A stretch of DNA of 64,000 nucleotides from Mycobacterium sp. GA-1285 (GTDB taxonomy: Bacteria > Actinomycetota > Actinomycetes > Mycobacteriales > Mycobacteriaceae). The position numbers were made by a program, and so were the translations under genes. How positions within the stretch are numbered: position 1 is the stretch's first letter; every line of letters starts with the position of its first letter. The stretch is taken from the NCBI RefSeq assembly GCF_001499905.1, contig NZ_LQIS01000003.1:62001-126000 (forward strand), read 5' to 3'. Below are positions 1-7,830 of this stretch, one piece after another. The notes below the pieces were generated by a model. It saw only the letters and a list, made by a program, of their open reading frames with translations. It made no database searches and was not told where the DNA came from.

Positions 1-425
1 CCGGGGAGTCTCTGAAGCCGATGCAACGGCTGTTGCGCGAGGCACATGACGACCTCGTCGATCGCGGCCTCGTATGCGGTCGGCACACGCAGTCGCGCTA
101 CATCTACCGATCTTGTCAAACGGCCCGAAGCAGCACGCAACGTAGTTACGGCGATCAAGATCCGCGCGCGTGGCTGCGTCGATTGGCGTAGTTCGTGTCC
201 ATCAAAGGGCTGCACCTGCGGCCAATAAATGTCAAGTATTCGGTGAGCGAGTTCTACCAGCGGTACTTTCAGCGTCGCAGCGGGCGAATCAGGAAGGTTC
301 TCGATGCAGTGTTCGAGGAGCGCCATCAACGTCGCCAACTTGTAGGTCGCGGTACGTAGCCCGGTTTCCAGTATGGCTATGACGCGCTGTCCAAGCAGTA
401 GCGGGTCCACGCTGTCATCTGACAT
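1..425 (-). CDS. HNH-endonuclease-type protein, N-terminal part (runs off the left edge)
   Basis: An open frame of 141 codons starts at an ATG (425) and runs leftward off the window without a stop. It begins MSDDSVDPLLLGQRV and contains ILETGLRTATYKLATLMAL and QSTQPRARIL, phrases I associate with the N-terminal region of a family of actinobacterial HNH-endonuclease proteins. The HNH motif itself would lie outside the window. Codon third positions are clearly less GC-rich (roughly two thirds G/C by my count of the first 80 codons) than in the neighbours, which suggests acquisition by transfer. No good ribosome binding site is visible. Family assignment is from memory of the N-terminus only, so function is inferred, not shown. 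Confidence 0.65.
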   Translation of the reverse strand, partial: MSDDSVDPLLLGQRVIAILETGLRTATYKLATLMALLEHCIENLPDSPAATLKVPLVELAHRILDIYWPQVQPFDGHELRQSTQPRARILIAVTTLRAASGRLTRSVDVARLRVPTAYEAAIDEVVMCLAQQPLHRLQRLP

Positions 426-732
426 GGCGAATCTGCCGAGTCAGCTGATCACAGAACAAGTGCACTACGCCATTATTGCGAGGATTGGGGCAACGGGTGG
501 GCAAACGCCTTCGAGACAAAGTCCTACTTGATCTACGCTTCCGACCGGATCGCGCACATGAAGACGTTGAGCGCGGGAGCTTATCGCGAGACTTTCATCG
601 CGCTGTCCGCGAAACATCTATGCACAGCGGCGGGTCGTCGCGGCTGTGACTGCGGTGGGTTGCGTACCTCCGGCGGCACGCCTTATATAGCGTGCGATGA
701 TGACTCTGCATCCCCAAGCAAAGGAGCTTGAG
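426..732. other. Intergenic stretch, possibly with a decayed coding remnant
   Basis: About 300 bases separate the HNH-type gene and the serine hydrolase, which are divergent. The part from about 440 to 570 is AT-richer than the rest of the window. A plus-strand frame from 423 stays open for about 100 codons and reads protein-like in places (YLIYASDRIAHMKTL), but it has no plausible start and poor codon usage, so I treat it as a possible remnant only. A TATATA stretch near 684-690 could be part of a promoter for the hydrolase. Confidence 0.3.
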
Positions 733-1884
733 ATGGGGTTCGAGCGTATTGACGACCTACTGAACAGCGTGACCGCCGACGGGTCGCTACACGGAGTTGC
801 TGCCACAATCGTTGGCCGCGACGGCGTCCTCTACCAGAGTGCTGCAGGAGATGCGAAGCCCGACAGCATGTTCCGCAACGCATCCATGACCAAGGCCGTC
901 GCCACCACCGCCGCGCTGCAGCTCGTCGAACAGGGACGCATCGAGCTCGACACGCCCGTCGCTTCGATCGTGCCCGAATTCGGCGAGCTCAAAGTGCTCG
1001 ACGGCTACGAGGGCCGTGAACCCGTCCTCCGCGCGCCCAAGACACAGGCGACCGTCCGGCAGCTGATGAACCATACCGCCGGCTGCGGCTACCACTTCAT
1101 GAACCAGAAGCTCTTCACCTTCTGCACCGAGCAAGGCTTTCCCACCCCGCTCGACGGACTCAAGCAGGGCATCCACGCGCCGCTAGTCAATGATCCCGGC
1201 ACGGTCTGGGAGTACGGCGTCAGCACTGACTGGCTGGGCATGGTCGTCGAGGCCGTGAGCGGCCAGACGCTCGCCGACTACCTCGCCGAGCACGTCTACG
1301 AACCACTCGGGATGACCGACTCGACATTCGCCCCTAGCGACGAGCAGCGTTCTCGCTTGCTGCCCATCCGCTTTCGGGCACCGGACGGCAGCCTCGTACC
1401 GACCGACCTCGACCTGCCAGCCAACCCCGAGTGGAACGCCGCCGGCCACGGGTCCTACGGCACGATCGCCGACTACGGACGATTCGTACGCGCCTGGCTC
1501 AACGGCGGCGAACTCTACGGCACGCGCATCCTCAAACAGGAGACTGTGGAACTTGCCCTGCGCGACCATCTCGACGGCGCGCCGCTACCGAAGAAGATGG
1601 AACCGACGGTCCCCGAGCTGGCCAACCCGGTCGAGCTCCTGGACGTGCCGCAGGGGTGGGGCCTCGGGTTCCACCTGTACCTGGTCGACCTGCCCGGTAT
1701 GCGCAGCGCCGGCTCGGCCGACTGGTCGGGACTGTTCAACAGCTTCTTCTGGATCGACCGCAAGGCGGGGATCGGCGCCGTCATCGCCACGCAGCTGCTG
1801 CCGTTCTTCGACGCCAAGATGGTCGAGACAATCCTCAAATTCGAAGCCGCGGTCTACGCCTCGCTCGGCGCTGGAGTCACTTGA
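733..1884 (+). CDS. Serine hydrolase of the beta-lactamase / class C penicillin-binding family
   Basis: 383 aa. The chosen ATG is preceded by AAGGAG (721-726) with 6-nt spacing; an upstream in-frame ATG at 697 has no such site. The active-site S-x-x-K motif is SMTK (about residues 51-54), with the second motif YGVS (about 151). The C-terminal part has the small-residue/WSG pattern of esterase-type members of the family. No signal peptide is visible, so it is probably a cytosolic esterase or amidase rather than a secreted beta-lactamase. The family is reliable; the substrate cannot be read from the sequence. Confidence 0.85.
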   Translation: MGFERIDDLLNSVTADGSLHGVAATIVGRDGVLYQSAAGDAKPDSMFRNASMTKAVATTAALQLVEQGRIELDTPVASIVPEFGELKVLDGYEGREPVLRAPKTQATVRQLMNHTAGCGYHFMNQKLFTFCTEQGFPTPLDGLKQGIHAPLVNDPGTVWEYGVSTDWLGMVVEAVSGQTLADYLAEHVYEPLGMTDSTFAPSDEQRSRLLPIRFRAPDGSLVPTDLDLPANPEWNAAGHGSYGTIADYGRFVRAWLNGGELYGTRILKQETVELALRDHLDGAPLPKKMEPTVPELANPVELLDVPQGWGLGFHLYLVDLPGMRSAGSADWSGLFNSFFWIDRKAGIGAVIATQLLPFFDAKMVETILKFEAAVYASLGAGVT

Positions 1885-1901
1885 GCGGCGTCCACGATTG
1901 A

Positions 1902-3236
1902 TCAGGCGCGGCGTCGCAACGCGGCCCGCGCCAGCGCGGATGCCGCCGGGCTGATCCGGGCGCGGTCCGCCCAAACCCTAGGCTTGTCCGAGACATTGAC
2001 GAGCACAGTATGTGCCGGCAGTCGGTAGAGATCGTAGCCTCTTACGACCTCACCGTCACCGTGGCGCCAGTCGAGTTCGGTTAGTGCAGCGGCGATTTTG
2101 TCAGTCAGCAGGCGGCCATCCTCACTGCCGCCCGCATAAGCGAGCAACAACAGGCTCGCCTGGCCTTCGAAGGTGCGTTCATCGGCGGGCACCAACCGCC
2201 GAGCCAAGTGGTCCCACAGCGCCGCCGGATCACGCTGCGCGGCGGAACCGGCCTTTGTCAACAGCAGCGCGTTCTTGTGCTTGCGCAGCAGTCTCAGCGA
2301 CTGTAGCGACTGCCTGAACTCCAGCAGGGGAGGACAATGCACCTCTCGATCACTATCGTCCGGCCAATCACCCATCGCTGGAACGACTTTCGTCGATACA
2401 GCGACGTCAGCCGGCTTAAGGTAACCAGCCGACGTCAACGGGATACCGTCGTCGCTCGCTCTATCGAGGAACCACTGATACGCCCGCAGCGACGCCCTCA
2501 GCTCAGCATCGTCGACCGTCGTCGGCTCCGAAGCCAGTCGCGCCACCCGGTCGACCAGCCCCGCGCCGAGCGGCGTCGGTTCCAGCCGGTGCACGAGATC
2601 GGCCAGGCGGGGATCGACGCCGGCCTCGCGCATGACGAAGTAGGTGCCGCGAAGCGCCCTGTTGATCTCGTCGGGTTCGAACCGGGCCGGATCATCGAGC
2701 ACCTGGGCGAGATGCTCGGCGTCGGTCAAGCCGCCACAGTCCTCCGGCGGCGCCGCACGGCCGCCATCGACCAGGACCGCGGTGGGGAAGTCGTCGAGGG
2801 CCGACGTCACCTGCTCGAGCTGTAGTGTCAGCTCCCAGTTGTCGCCGTAGTCATAGAGGTAGTGCAGCTCGTCCCCTGGGTCCTGCAAAGTCTCGTCCAG
2901 GCGCACCTGCGCGGCCTCCGGACCGTCGTCGTCTCCGAATTCGGGGTTATCGGCGTCGTACGCACACAGGAACACCTGGCTACCACGATCGAAAGGCCTG
3001 CCGCCCAACGAGAATCGATGGAGGTGGTAATCATCCCAGCTGAAGGCCGCCTGGAGAACCTGATGCACGACGTCCAGCGTCAAATCTGACCGTAGATCGA
3101 GTCGACGCCAGATCGGCGGCCGGGCATCGTCGAGGTCGACGCGGATGCGATAGATCGCCACCTCGTCCCGCCGGGGCCGACGCAATTCGGGTCGCGGGGT
3201 CGAGCCTTGACCGAACACGTGGCCACGGTAACTCAC
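1902..3236 (-). CDS. Plasmid pRiA4b ORF-3 family protein
   Basis: 444 aa. The first 180 residues carry the pRiA4_ORF3 domain, recognisable from IYRIRVDLDDARPPIWRRL, the aromatic stretch AAFSWDDYHLHRF and the acidic YLYDYGDNWELTLQLE. The remaining 250 residues are alpha-helical in character and I do not recognise them. The biochemical role of the family is unknown. The gene converges on the serine hydrolase, with 17 nt between their stops. The upstream region carries a perfect dyad and a cluster of TGACGGCA half-sites (separate entries). Confidence 0.8.
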   Translation of the reverse strand: MSYRGHVFGQGSTPRPELRRPRRDEVAIYRIRVDLDDARPPIWRRLDLRSDLTLDVVHQVLQAAFSWDDYHLHRFSLGGRPFDRGSQVFLCAYDADNPEFGDDDGPEAAQVRLDETLQDPGDELHYLYDYGDNWELTLQLEQVTSALDDFPTAVLVDGGRAAPPEDCGGLTDAEHLAQVLDDPARFEPDEINRALRGTYFVMREAGVDPRLADLVHRLEPTPLGAGLVDRVARLASEPTTVDDAELRASLRAYQWFLDRASDDGIPLTSAGYLKPADVAVSTKVVPAMGDWPDDSDREVHCPPLLEFRQSLQSLRLLRKHKNALLLTKAGSAAQRDPAALWDHLARRLVPADERTFEGQASLLLLAYAGGSEDGRLLTDKIAAALTELDWRHGDGEVVRGYDLYRLPAHTVLVNVSDKPRVWADRARISPAASALARAALRRRA

Positions 3237-3269
3237 ACGCCGCCGGGGGCGTACGCCGTCACCGCGATC

Positions 3270-3288
3270 GCCGCCGATTGTCGGCGGC
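3270..3288. promoter_or_regulatory. Perfect 8-bp inverted repeat upstream of the pRiA4_ORF3 gene
   Basis: GCCGCCGA (3270-3277) and TCGGCGGC (3281-3288) are exact reverse complements around TTG. The dyad lies 34 bp upstream of the start of the minus-strand gene, a place where an operator or an mRNA-leader hairpin could act. Confidence 0.4.
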
Positions 3289-3298
3289 GCATGCTACC

Positions 3299-3347
3299 TT
3301 GACGGCAGCGTCATGAGTTGCCGTCGCCAAGCTCCGACTTGACGGCA
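3299..3347. promoter_or_regulatory. Three TGACGGCA-type half-sites with a 20-bp period
   Basis: TTGACGGCA occurs at 3299-3307 and again at 3339-3347, with the reverse-complement core TGCCGTC at 3319-3325. The three starts are 20 nt apart, about two helical turns. The cluster lies in the 302-bp region between the divergent pRiA4_ORF3 gene and the 3539 gene; the rest of that region shows nothing else I can name. It could be an operator array or tandem -35-like elements. Confidence 0.35.
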
Positions 3348-3538
3348 CGCCAACCCCACGCTCGTGGGTGGCTCGGATGACGACGCGGTCGAGCACCGAC
3401 CGGTGCCCGGCAAGAGCGCCTCTGCAAGCAGGGGCCCGACTTCTTCGGAGTGTCGTATGGCTAGCCGGCTGGATAACTTGCGCGTGACGTCAAGAGCGAA
3501 ACGCGTTGCTGTGCAGACGAATCGCGGACGGGGGCGTG

Positions 3539-4186
3539 ATGAGTGAGTTCACTTCGGACGCCCAGTGGCGGTCTTTCAAGACCTTCGTCGCCGCGTATAT
3601 CGCGGGAATGCTGCATCCCCGCGACGTCTTCACCATATCGCGGGAGTCCGCTGTGGCCCCTCCGCTCGTCGAGTTCCGGTGCGACGCGGCAGGCCGCCTT
3701 TGGTTCAGTCTGGGTGCGCATTCGTGGAGTGACGAGGAAGGCGCCGCCGTCGAAGTCCCGCGGACGGAACCGAATGAGGTTGCTGCGTATACGGTGCAGG
3801 CGCTCCGTGAACACGCGAAACTCGACGACCCAAGCGAACTGCGCCTCAGTGGCACGAGCCCCGCCAGTGCGGTGGCAGCCATGGCTAAAGGCGGGTTCAT
3901 GAGCGGTGATGGCGGGGATCCCCTCAGGGAGGCGGTCCTACACGCGAGGATGTCGGCCGACATCGATGTCGACGGCGACGCCATCGATGCGGCAGCGCGA
4001 GAGGCCGGTAACCGTGCCTTCGCCGCGACGAAAAGCGGCTCGATCGCGTCGATCGCCGCTGCTCGCGAATTGGCGCGTTTACGAAGTTGGGTCGACCCAT
4101 TCAGCCCGACGCCGACGACGGGATACCTGGTCGGCGGCGGTTCGCCGAAGCGGAGATCTACACCGCCACCAACGAGCAGAGCTTAG
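3539..4186 (+). CDS. Hypothetical protein, possibly YbjN/type III chaperone-like
   Basis: 215 aa from ATG 3539, with weak GGGGGCG upstream. The N-terminal part (SDAQWRSFKTFVAAYIAGML) followed by alternating strands and an RRTEPNEVAAYTVQAL-like helix weakly resembles chaperone-fold (YbjN / TY-Chap) proteins, but I would not assert it. The last 15 residues are Arg/Pro/Ser-rich and look out of register with the rest, so a late frameshift is possible. No membrane segment or signal peptide. Function not recognised. Confidence 0.5.
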   Translation: MSEFTSDAQWRSFKTFVAAYIAGMLHPRDVFTISRESAVAPPLVEFRCDAAGRLWFSLGAHSWSDEEGAAVEVPRTEPNEVAAYTVQALREHAKLDDPSELRLSGTSPASAVAAMAKGGFMSGDGGDPLREAVLHARMSADIDVDGDAIDAAAREAGNRAFAATKSGSIASIAAARELARLRSWVDPFSPTPTTGYLVGGGSPKRRSTPPPTSRA

Positions 4187-4258
4187 TATCCGGGTTTTGT
4201 CGCGCCGGGGGACCTCCGGGCGCCACGGCACGTCAGTACCGGCGCAGCGTGCCAAGCG

Positions 4259-4639
4259 TCAGGCGGCTTGCCGTTCCATTTCCCTCGTCGGCTCGGCGGG
4301 CACGGATGTGGCCGTTTTCAACAACTGCTCGTGGTTGTCGCGCACACCTCGGTACGTCGACAGATAGTGGTCGATCTGCTCGCGGCGCAGCGGTCGCGCC
4401 CAGATGTTCTCGCTGGGAATCTCGATACCGCTGTCGTTGGACTCGGAGCGCTTGCGCGCACCAGCGCGGAATCCCGCCACTGCCGCCACCATCAACGCGA
4501 CCATGCCGGCCCCGATGATCCCGGCCACCGCACTCTGAGCGGCCAGCGCGTACACGAATGTCCCGAGCGCCGCGAAGCTCAGCAGCAGGCACACATACGC
4601 AACTGCGGTGGGCGGAATACGACCTATCGCCTTCAACAT
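4259..4639 (-). CDS. Small two-helix membrane protein next to a TetR regulator
   Basis: 126 aa. ATG at 4639 is preceded by GAGAGG with 8-nt spacing; a GTG at 4648 is also in frame but overlaps that site. Two hydrophobic segments (about residues 10-30 and 35-58) are followed by a charged cytoplasmic tail of about 65 residues. It is transcribed divergently from the tetR gene, and the shared intergenic region holds a 42-bp nested operator, so it is the likely main target of that regulator. Role unknown; I infer membrane-associated stress or efflux function only from context. Confidence 0.65.
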   Translation of the reverse strand: MLKAIGRIPPTAVAYVCLLLSFAALGTFVYALAAQSAVAGIIGAGMVALMVAAVAGFRAGARKRSESNDSGIEIPSENIWARPLRREQIDHYLSTYRGVRDNHEQLLKTATSVPAEPTREMERQAA

Positions 4640-4666
4640 CAATATCACCTCTCGAAAGCTTCACCG

Positions 4667-4708
4667 AAACGCTACGCACAGCGTAGCGCTACGTATAGCG
4701 TAGCGTTT
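4667..4708. promoter_or_regulatory. Nested palindromic double operator for the TetR regulator
   Basis: AAACGCTACGC (4667-4677) and GCGTAGCGTTT (4698-4708) form an outer inverted repeat with 11-bp perfect arms. Inside are CGCTACGC-aca-GCGTAGCG (4670-4688), CGCTACG-tatag-CGTAGCG (4687-4705), and a central exact palindrome CGTAGCGCTACG (4682-4693). The two half-overlapping dyads have centres 17 bp apart. It lies between the membrane-protein gene and tetR, as expected for autoregulated TetR proteins that bind as two dimers. Confidence 0.8.
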
Positions 4709-4744
4709 TTGCAGTCGGCGATATTCCCGGTCATAGGAGGTGCG

Positions 4745-5290
4745 ATGGCACAGCGACGCGACGTCGACGACAGCATCACCGATGCCGCCCTGGCGCTCCT
4801 GCGCAACAGAGGGCCCAAGTCCGTGACGGTCGAGGCGGTGGCGGCGCGCTCCGGCATCGCCAAGACCACCATCTACCGGCGACATCGCGACCGCCGCGAC
4901 ATGCTTTCCGCCGCGTTGTCGCAGGTGACCTCTCCTGAACCGCTCGGTGCATCAACCGCGGCACCGGATCGGTTCCGCTGGCTCATCGCAGAGGCGGTCA
5001 AGGCCATCGAGGTCGGGATCGGCTTCGGCGGCCTCGCCGCCATGCTCACCGACGACGACCCGGACTTCACCAAGCTCTTCCGGCGCATCCTCGTCAAGCA
5101 GCGAGCCGAACTGACGGCGGTGATCGATGCGGCCGAGGCCGACGGATCGTTTCGCGCCGACCTTGACGGCGCCACCCTCATCGACGCGGTGGTCGGCGCA
5201 GTCATCGCCGAGCGCGCACGCGCCGGGCGCGTCGCCAGAGACTGGGAAGCGCGACTCTTCGACCTCTTATGGCCGACCGTGCGGGCCTGA
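4745..5290 (+). CDS. TetR/AcrR family transcriptional regulator
   Basis: 181 aa. ATG 4745 has a strong site AGGAGGT (4736-4742). The N-terminal helix-turn-helix is clear: DSITDAALALLRNRG, then VEAVAARSGIAKTTIYRRH (about residues 30-48). The remaining 130 residues form the usual all-helical ligand-binding and dimerisation region. The 42-bp operator immediately upstream covers the promoter region of both divergent genes, indicating autoregulation plus control of the small membrane protein. Ligand unknown. Confidence 0.9.
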   Translation: MAQRRDVDDSITDAALALLRNRGPKSVTVEAVAARSGIAKTTIYRRHRDRRDMLSAALSQVTSPEPLGASTAAPDRFRWLIAEAVKAIEVGIGFGGLAAMLTDDDPDFTKLFRRILVKQRAELTAVIDAAEADGSFRADLDGATLIDAVVGAVIAERARAGRVARDWEARLFDLLWPTVRA

Positions 5291-5422
5291 AATTTACCGC
5301 CACCTCATGGCGCAGCTGCCCCGGCCTCCTTCGCCGCTGGACGGGTCGACGCCGGCTGTCGACTCCGGCATGTCCAGCTGGCAGGATGGCGACCAGTGGC
5401 CGCGCCGATCCGAGGTTCCGCT

Positions 5423-6121
5423 GTGACTAATCGTCCTGTCGCCGTTGATTTTCACTTCGATGTCATGTGCCCGTTCGCGTATCAGACATCACGGTGGATC
5501 CGCGAGGTGCGCGAGCTGAGCGGGCTCGAGGTGAACTGGCGCTTCTTCAGCCTCGAGGAGATCAACCGCCAGGACGGCAAGAAGCACCCGTGGGAGCGGG
5601 AGTGGTCTTACGGTTGGTCGATGATGCGCATCGGTGCGCTGTTGCGCCGGCAGTCGATGGCCGACGTCGACGCATGGTACGAACGCGCGGCACGGGCTCT
5701 GCATGTCGACGGGCACAAGCCACACGAAAAGGCCGTCGCCCGAGCCCTTTTGGAGGAACTCGGCTTCGATCCCGGGCTCGTCGACCAGGCCATCGGCGAC
5801 CCGACCACCAGCGACGAGGTGATGGCCGACCACCAGCGCGTCGTCGACGCCGGCGGATACGGAGTGCCGACCCTGTTCTTTCCCGACGGGCAGTGCCTGT
5901 TCGGGCCGGTGCTCATCGACCCGCCGGCGGGGGAGGCGGCGCTGCGGCTGTGGGACTCTGTCGTCGCCTGGACCGAGTTCCCGCACCTCTACGAGCTGCA
6001 GCGGCCCAAGACGCCCGCCGACCAGCAGGCGATCACCGACACCTTCCGCCCCTACCTGGAGGCCAGGGACTGGGTGTCGATCAACCGCGGCAAGGTCGTG
6101 ACCTTCGACCCGCCGGGTTGA
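5423..6121 (+). CDS. DsbA-fold oxidoreductase, similar to mycothiol-dependent nitroreductase Rv2466c
   Basis: 232 aa from GTG 5423 (GAGG 7 nt upstream); a GTG at 5396 would add nine residues. The thioredoxin-like N-terminus [19 protein letters not shown] aligns with the DFWFDPLCPWC region of Rv2466c as I remember it, but the second cysteine is Ala (CPFA), so only a single-Cys mechanism is possible. The C-terminal GVPTLFF (cis-Pro) and [19 protein letters not shown] are typical of this family. It probably acts with mycothiol in the cytosol; the substrate is unknown. Confidence 0.75.
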   Translation: MTNRPVAVDFHFDVMCPFAYQTSRWIREVRELSGLEVNWRFFSLEEINRQDGKKHPWEREWSYGWSMMRIGALLRRQSMADVDAWYERAARALHVDGHKPHEKAVARALLEELGFDPGLVDQAIGDPTTSDEVMADHQRVVDAGGYGVPTLFFPDGQCLFGPVLIDPPAGEAALRLWDSVVAWTEFPHLYELQRPKTPADQQAITDTFRPYLEARDWVSINRGKVVTFDPPG

Positions 6122-6144
6122 TACGGCGCCCGAGGAGCGTCGAC

Positions 6145-7764
6145 CTACGCCGCCACCAGGGAGCCGAGCTTGATGTCGGGGTTGTCGCGCTGGAAGCCTT
6201 CCAGTCGCCACGGGGTGGAGAACAGCACGAGCATGACGCCGTCGCTGCGGGTCAGCACCTCGGCCGACACCTGCTTGTCCATGAACTCGGCGTCGGCGGG
6301 TTCGACGACCCGCGCCACCTGGTAGGGCAACGACTCCAACGCAATCGGGGTGCTGAACTCTGCGGCCATCCGGTGCACGGCCACCTCGAACTGCATCGGC
6401 CCGACCGCGGCCAGCACCGGCGCTTGATCGCCGCGCCGGTCTGAGCGCAGCACCTGGACGACGCCTTCCTGCTCGAGCTGCTCGATCCCGCGCCGAAACT
6501 GTTTGTGCTTGCTGGGATCGGTTCCCCGCGCAACCGCGAAATGCTCGGGGGAGAAGCTCGGGATCGGCGGATACCGCACGGGCACATCGCGATACAGCGT
6601 GTCACCCGGGCGCAGCGCGGCCGCATTGGCCAACCCGATCACGTCGCCCGGCCACGCGGTCTCCAGCGTGGCGCGCTGCTGGCCGAACACCGACTGCGCG
6701 TACTTGGTGACGAACGGCTTACCTGTTGCGGCATGCGTGAGGACATCGCCGCGCTCGAAGGTGCCCGAAACCACCCGCGCGTAGGCGATGCGATCGCGGT
6801 GCGCGGAGTCCATCCCTGCCTGCACCTTGAACACGAAAGCGCTGAAGGGTGATTCGACCGCGCGCCGCGTGACGTCGACGTCGAGCGCCCCGCTCGGCGA
6901 CGGCGCCAGTTCGACCAGCACATCGAGGAGCTGATTGACGCCGAAGTTCAACGCCGCCGAGGTGAACAGCACCGGTGAAGCCTGCCCGCTGAGGAATTCC
7001 TCGCGGTCGTAGTCGGAGCCGTCCGCAGACAGCAGCTCGGACTCCTCGACGGCGGTATCCCAGTCGTCACCGGCAGCGCTGTGCGCGTCGGCCGCTGCGA
7101 TGTGCTCCTCGGGGGCCGCGGTGGCACCGCCGGCGGTGCGCGTGAACCGGATGAAGTTTCCGCTTCGGCGGTCGAGCACACCCTTGAAGTCGCCTGCGAT
7201 GCCCACCGGCCACGTCAAAGGCGTGGGGCGCAACCCGATTCGTTCCTGGATCTCGTCCATCAGCTCCAACGCGTGCCGGCCCGGGCGGTCCCATTTGTTG
7301 ATCACCGTGATGATCGGAATTTGACGGTGCTTGCAGACCTGGAACAGCTTCAAGGTTTGCGGCTCAAGGCCTTTCGCGGCGTCGATGAGCATCACCGCGG
7401 AATCGACGGCCGTCAGCACCCGGTAGGTGTCTTCGGAGAAGTCGGCGTGACCGGGGGTGTCGAGCAGGTTGACGACGCTCGACCGGTACGGGAATTGCAG
7501 CACCGTCGACGTGATCGAGATGCCCCTGGCCTTCTCCATCTCCATCCAGTCCGACACCGTCGCGCGCCGGCCTGCCTTGCCGTGCACCGCGCCGGCCTCG
7601 GTGATGACCCGGGCGTGCAACGCCAGCGCCTCGGTCAACGTCGACTTGCCGGCGTCGGGGTGGCTGATGACGGCGAAGGTCCTGCGGCGGTCCGCCTCGG
7701 CGGAGATCCGGCCAGGTGGCGAGGCGTCGGCGCTCGGCGCAGCCGTCAGTGCAGTCTCGGTCAT
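6145..7764 (-). CDS. prfC: Peptide chain release factor 3
   Basis: 539 aa from ATG 7764; an in-frame start 33 nt further upstream would add 11 residues. The translational GTPase recycles RF1/RF2 from the ribosome after termination. G-domain motifs are present: SHPDAGKST (P-loop), LDTPGHADF, and INKWD, with WMEMEKARGISITSTV as the switch I region. The C-terminal RF3 domains are complete to the DNPDIKLGSLVAA end. Length is close to the usual ~530 aa. Confidence 0.93.
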   Translation of the reverse strand: MTETALTAAPSADASPPGRISAEADRRRTFAVISHPDAGKSTLTEALALHARVITEAGAVHGKAGRRATVSDWMEMEKARGISITSTVLQFPYRSSVVNLLDTPGHADFSEDTYRVLTAVDSAVMLIDAAKGLEPQTLKLFQVCKHRQIPIITVINKWDRPGRHALELMDEIQERIGLRPTPLTWPVGIAGDFKGVLDRRSGNFIRFTRTAGGATAAPEEHIAAADAHSAAGDDWDTAVEESELLSADGSDYDREEFLSGQASPVLFTSAALNFGVNQLLDVLVELAPSPSGALDVDVTRRAVESPFSAFVFKVQAGMDSAHRDRIAYARVVSGTFERGDVLTHAATGKPFVTKYAQSVFGQQRATLETAWPGDVIGLANAAALRPGDTLYRDVPVRYPPIPSFSPEHFAVARGTDPSKHKQFRRGIEQLEQEGVVQVLRSDRRGDQAPVLAAVGPMQFEVAVHRMAAEFSTPIALESLPYQVARVVEPADAEFMDKQVSAEVLTRSDGVMLVLFSTPWRLEGFQRDNPDIKLGSLVAA

Positions 7765-7830
7765 AGCGTCAGCGATGGTATTGGCTCGGCGGGGCAAACC
7801 AGTAATCGCGCAGTCCGCTGATCTCCGGTC

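Noticed and set aside
5467..6444. Long open frame through the DsbA-like gene in another frame
   Set aside because: Arg/Pro/Ala-rich translation typical of a high-GC shadow frame; the DsbA frame has clear family motifs.
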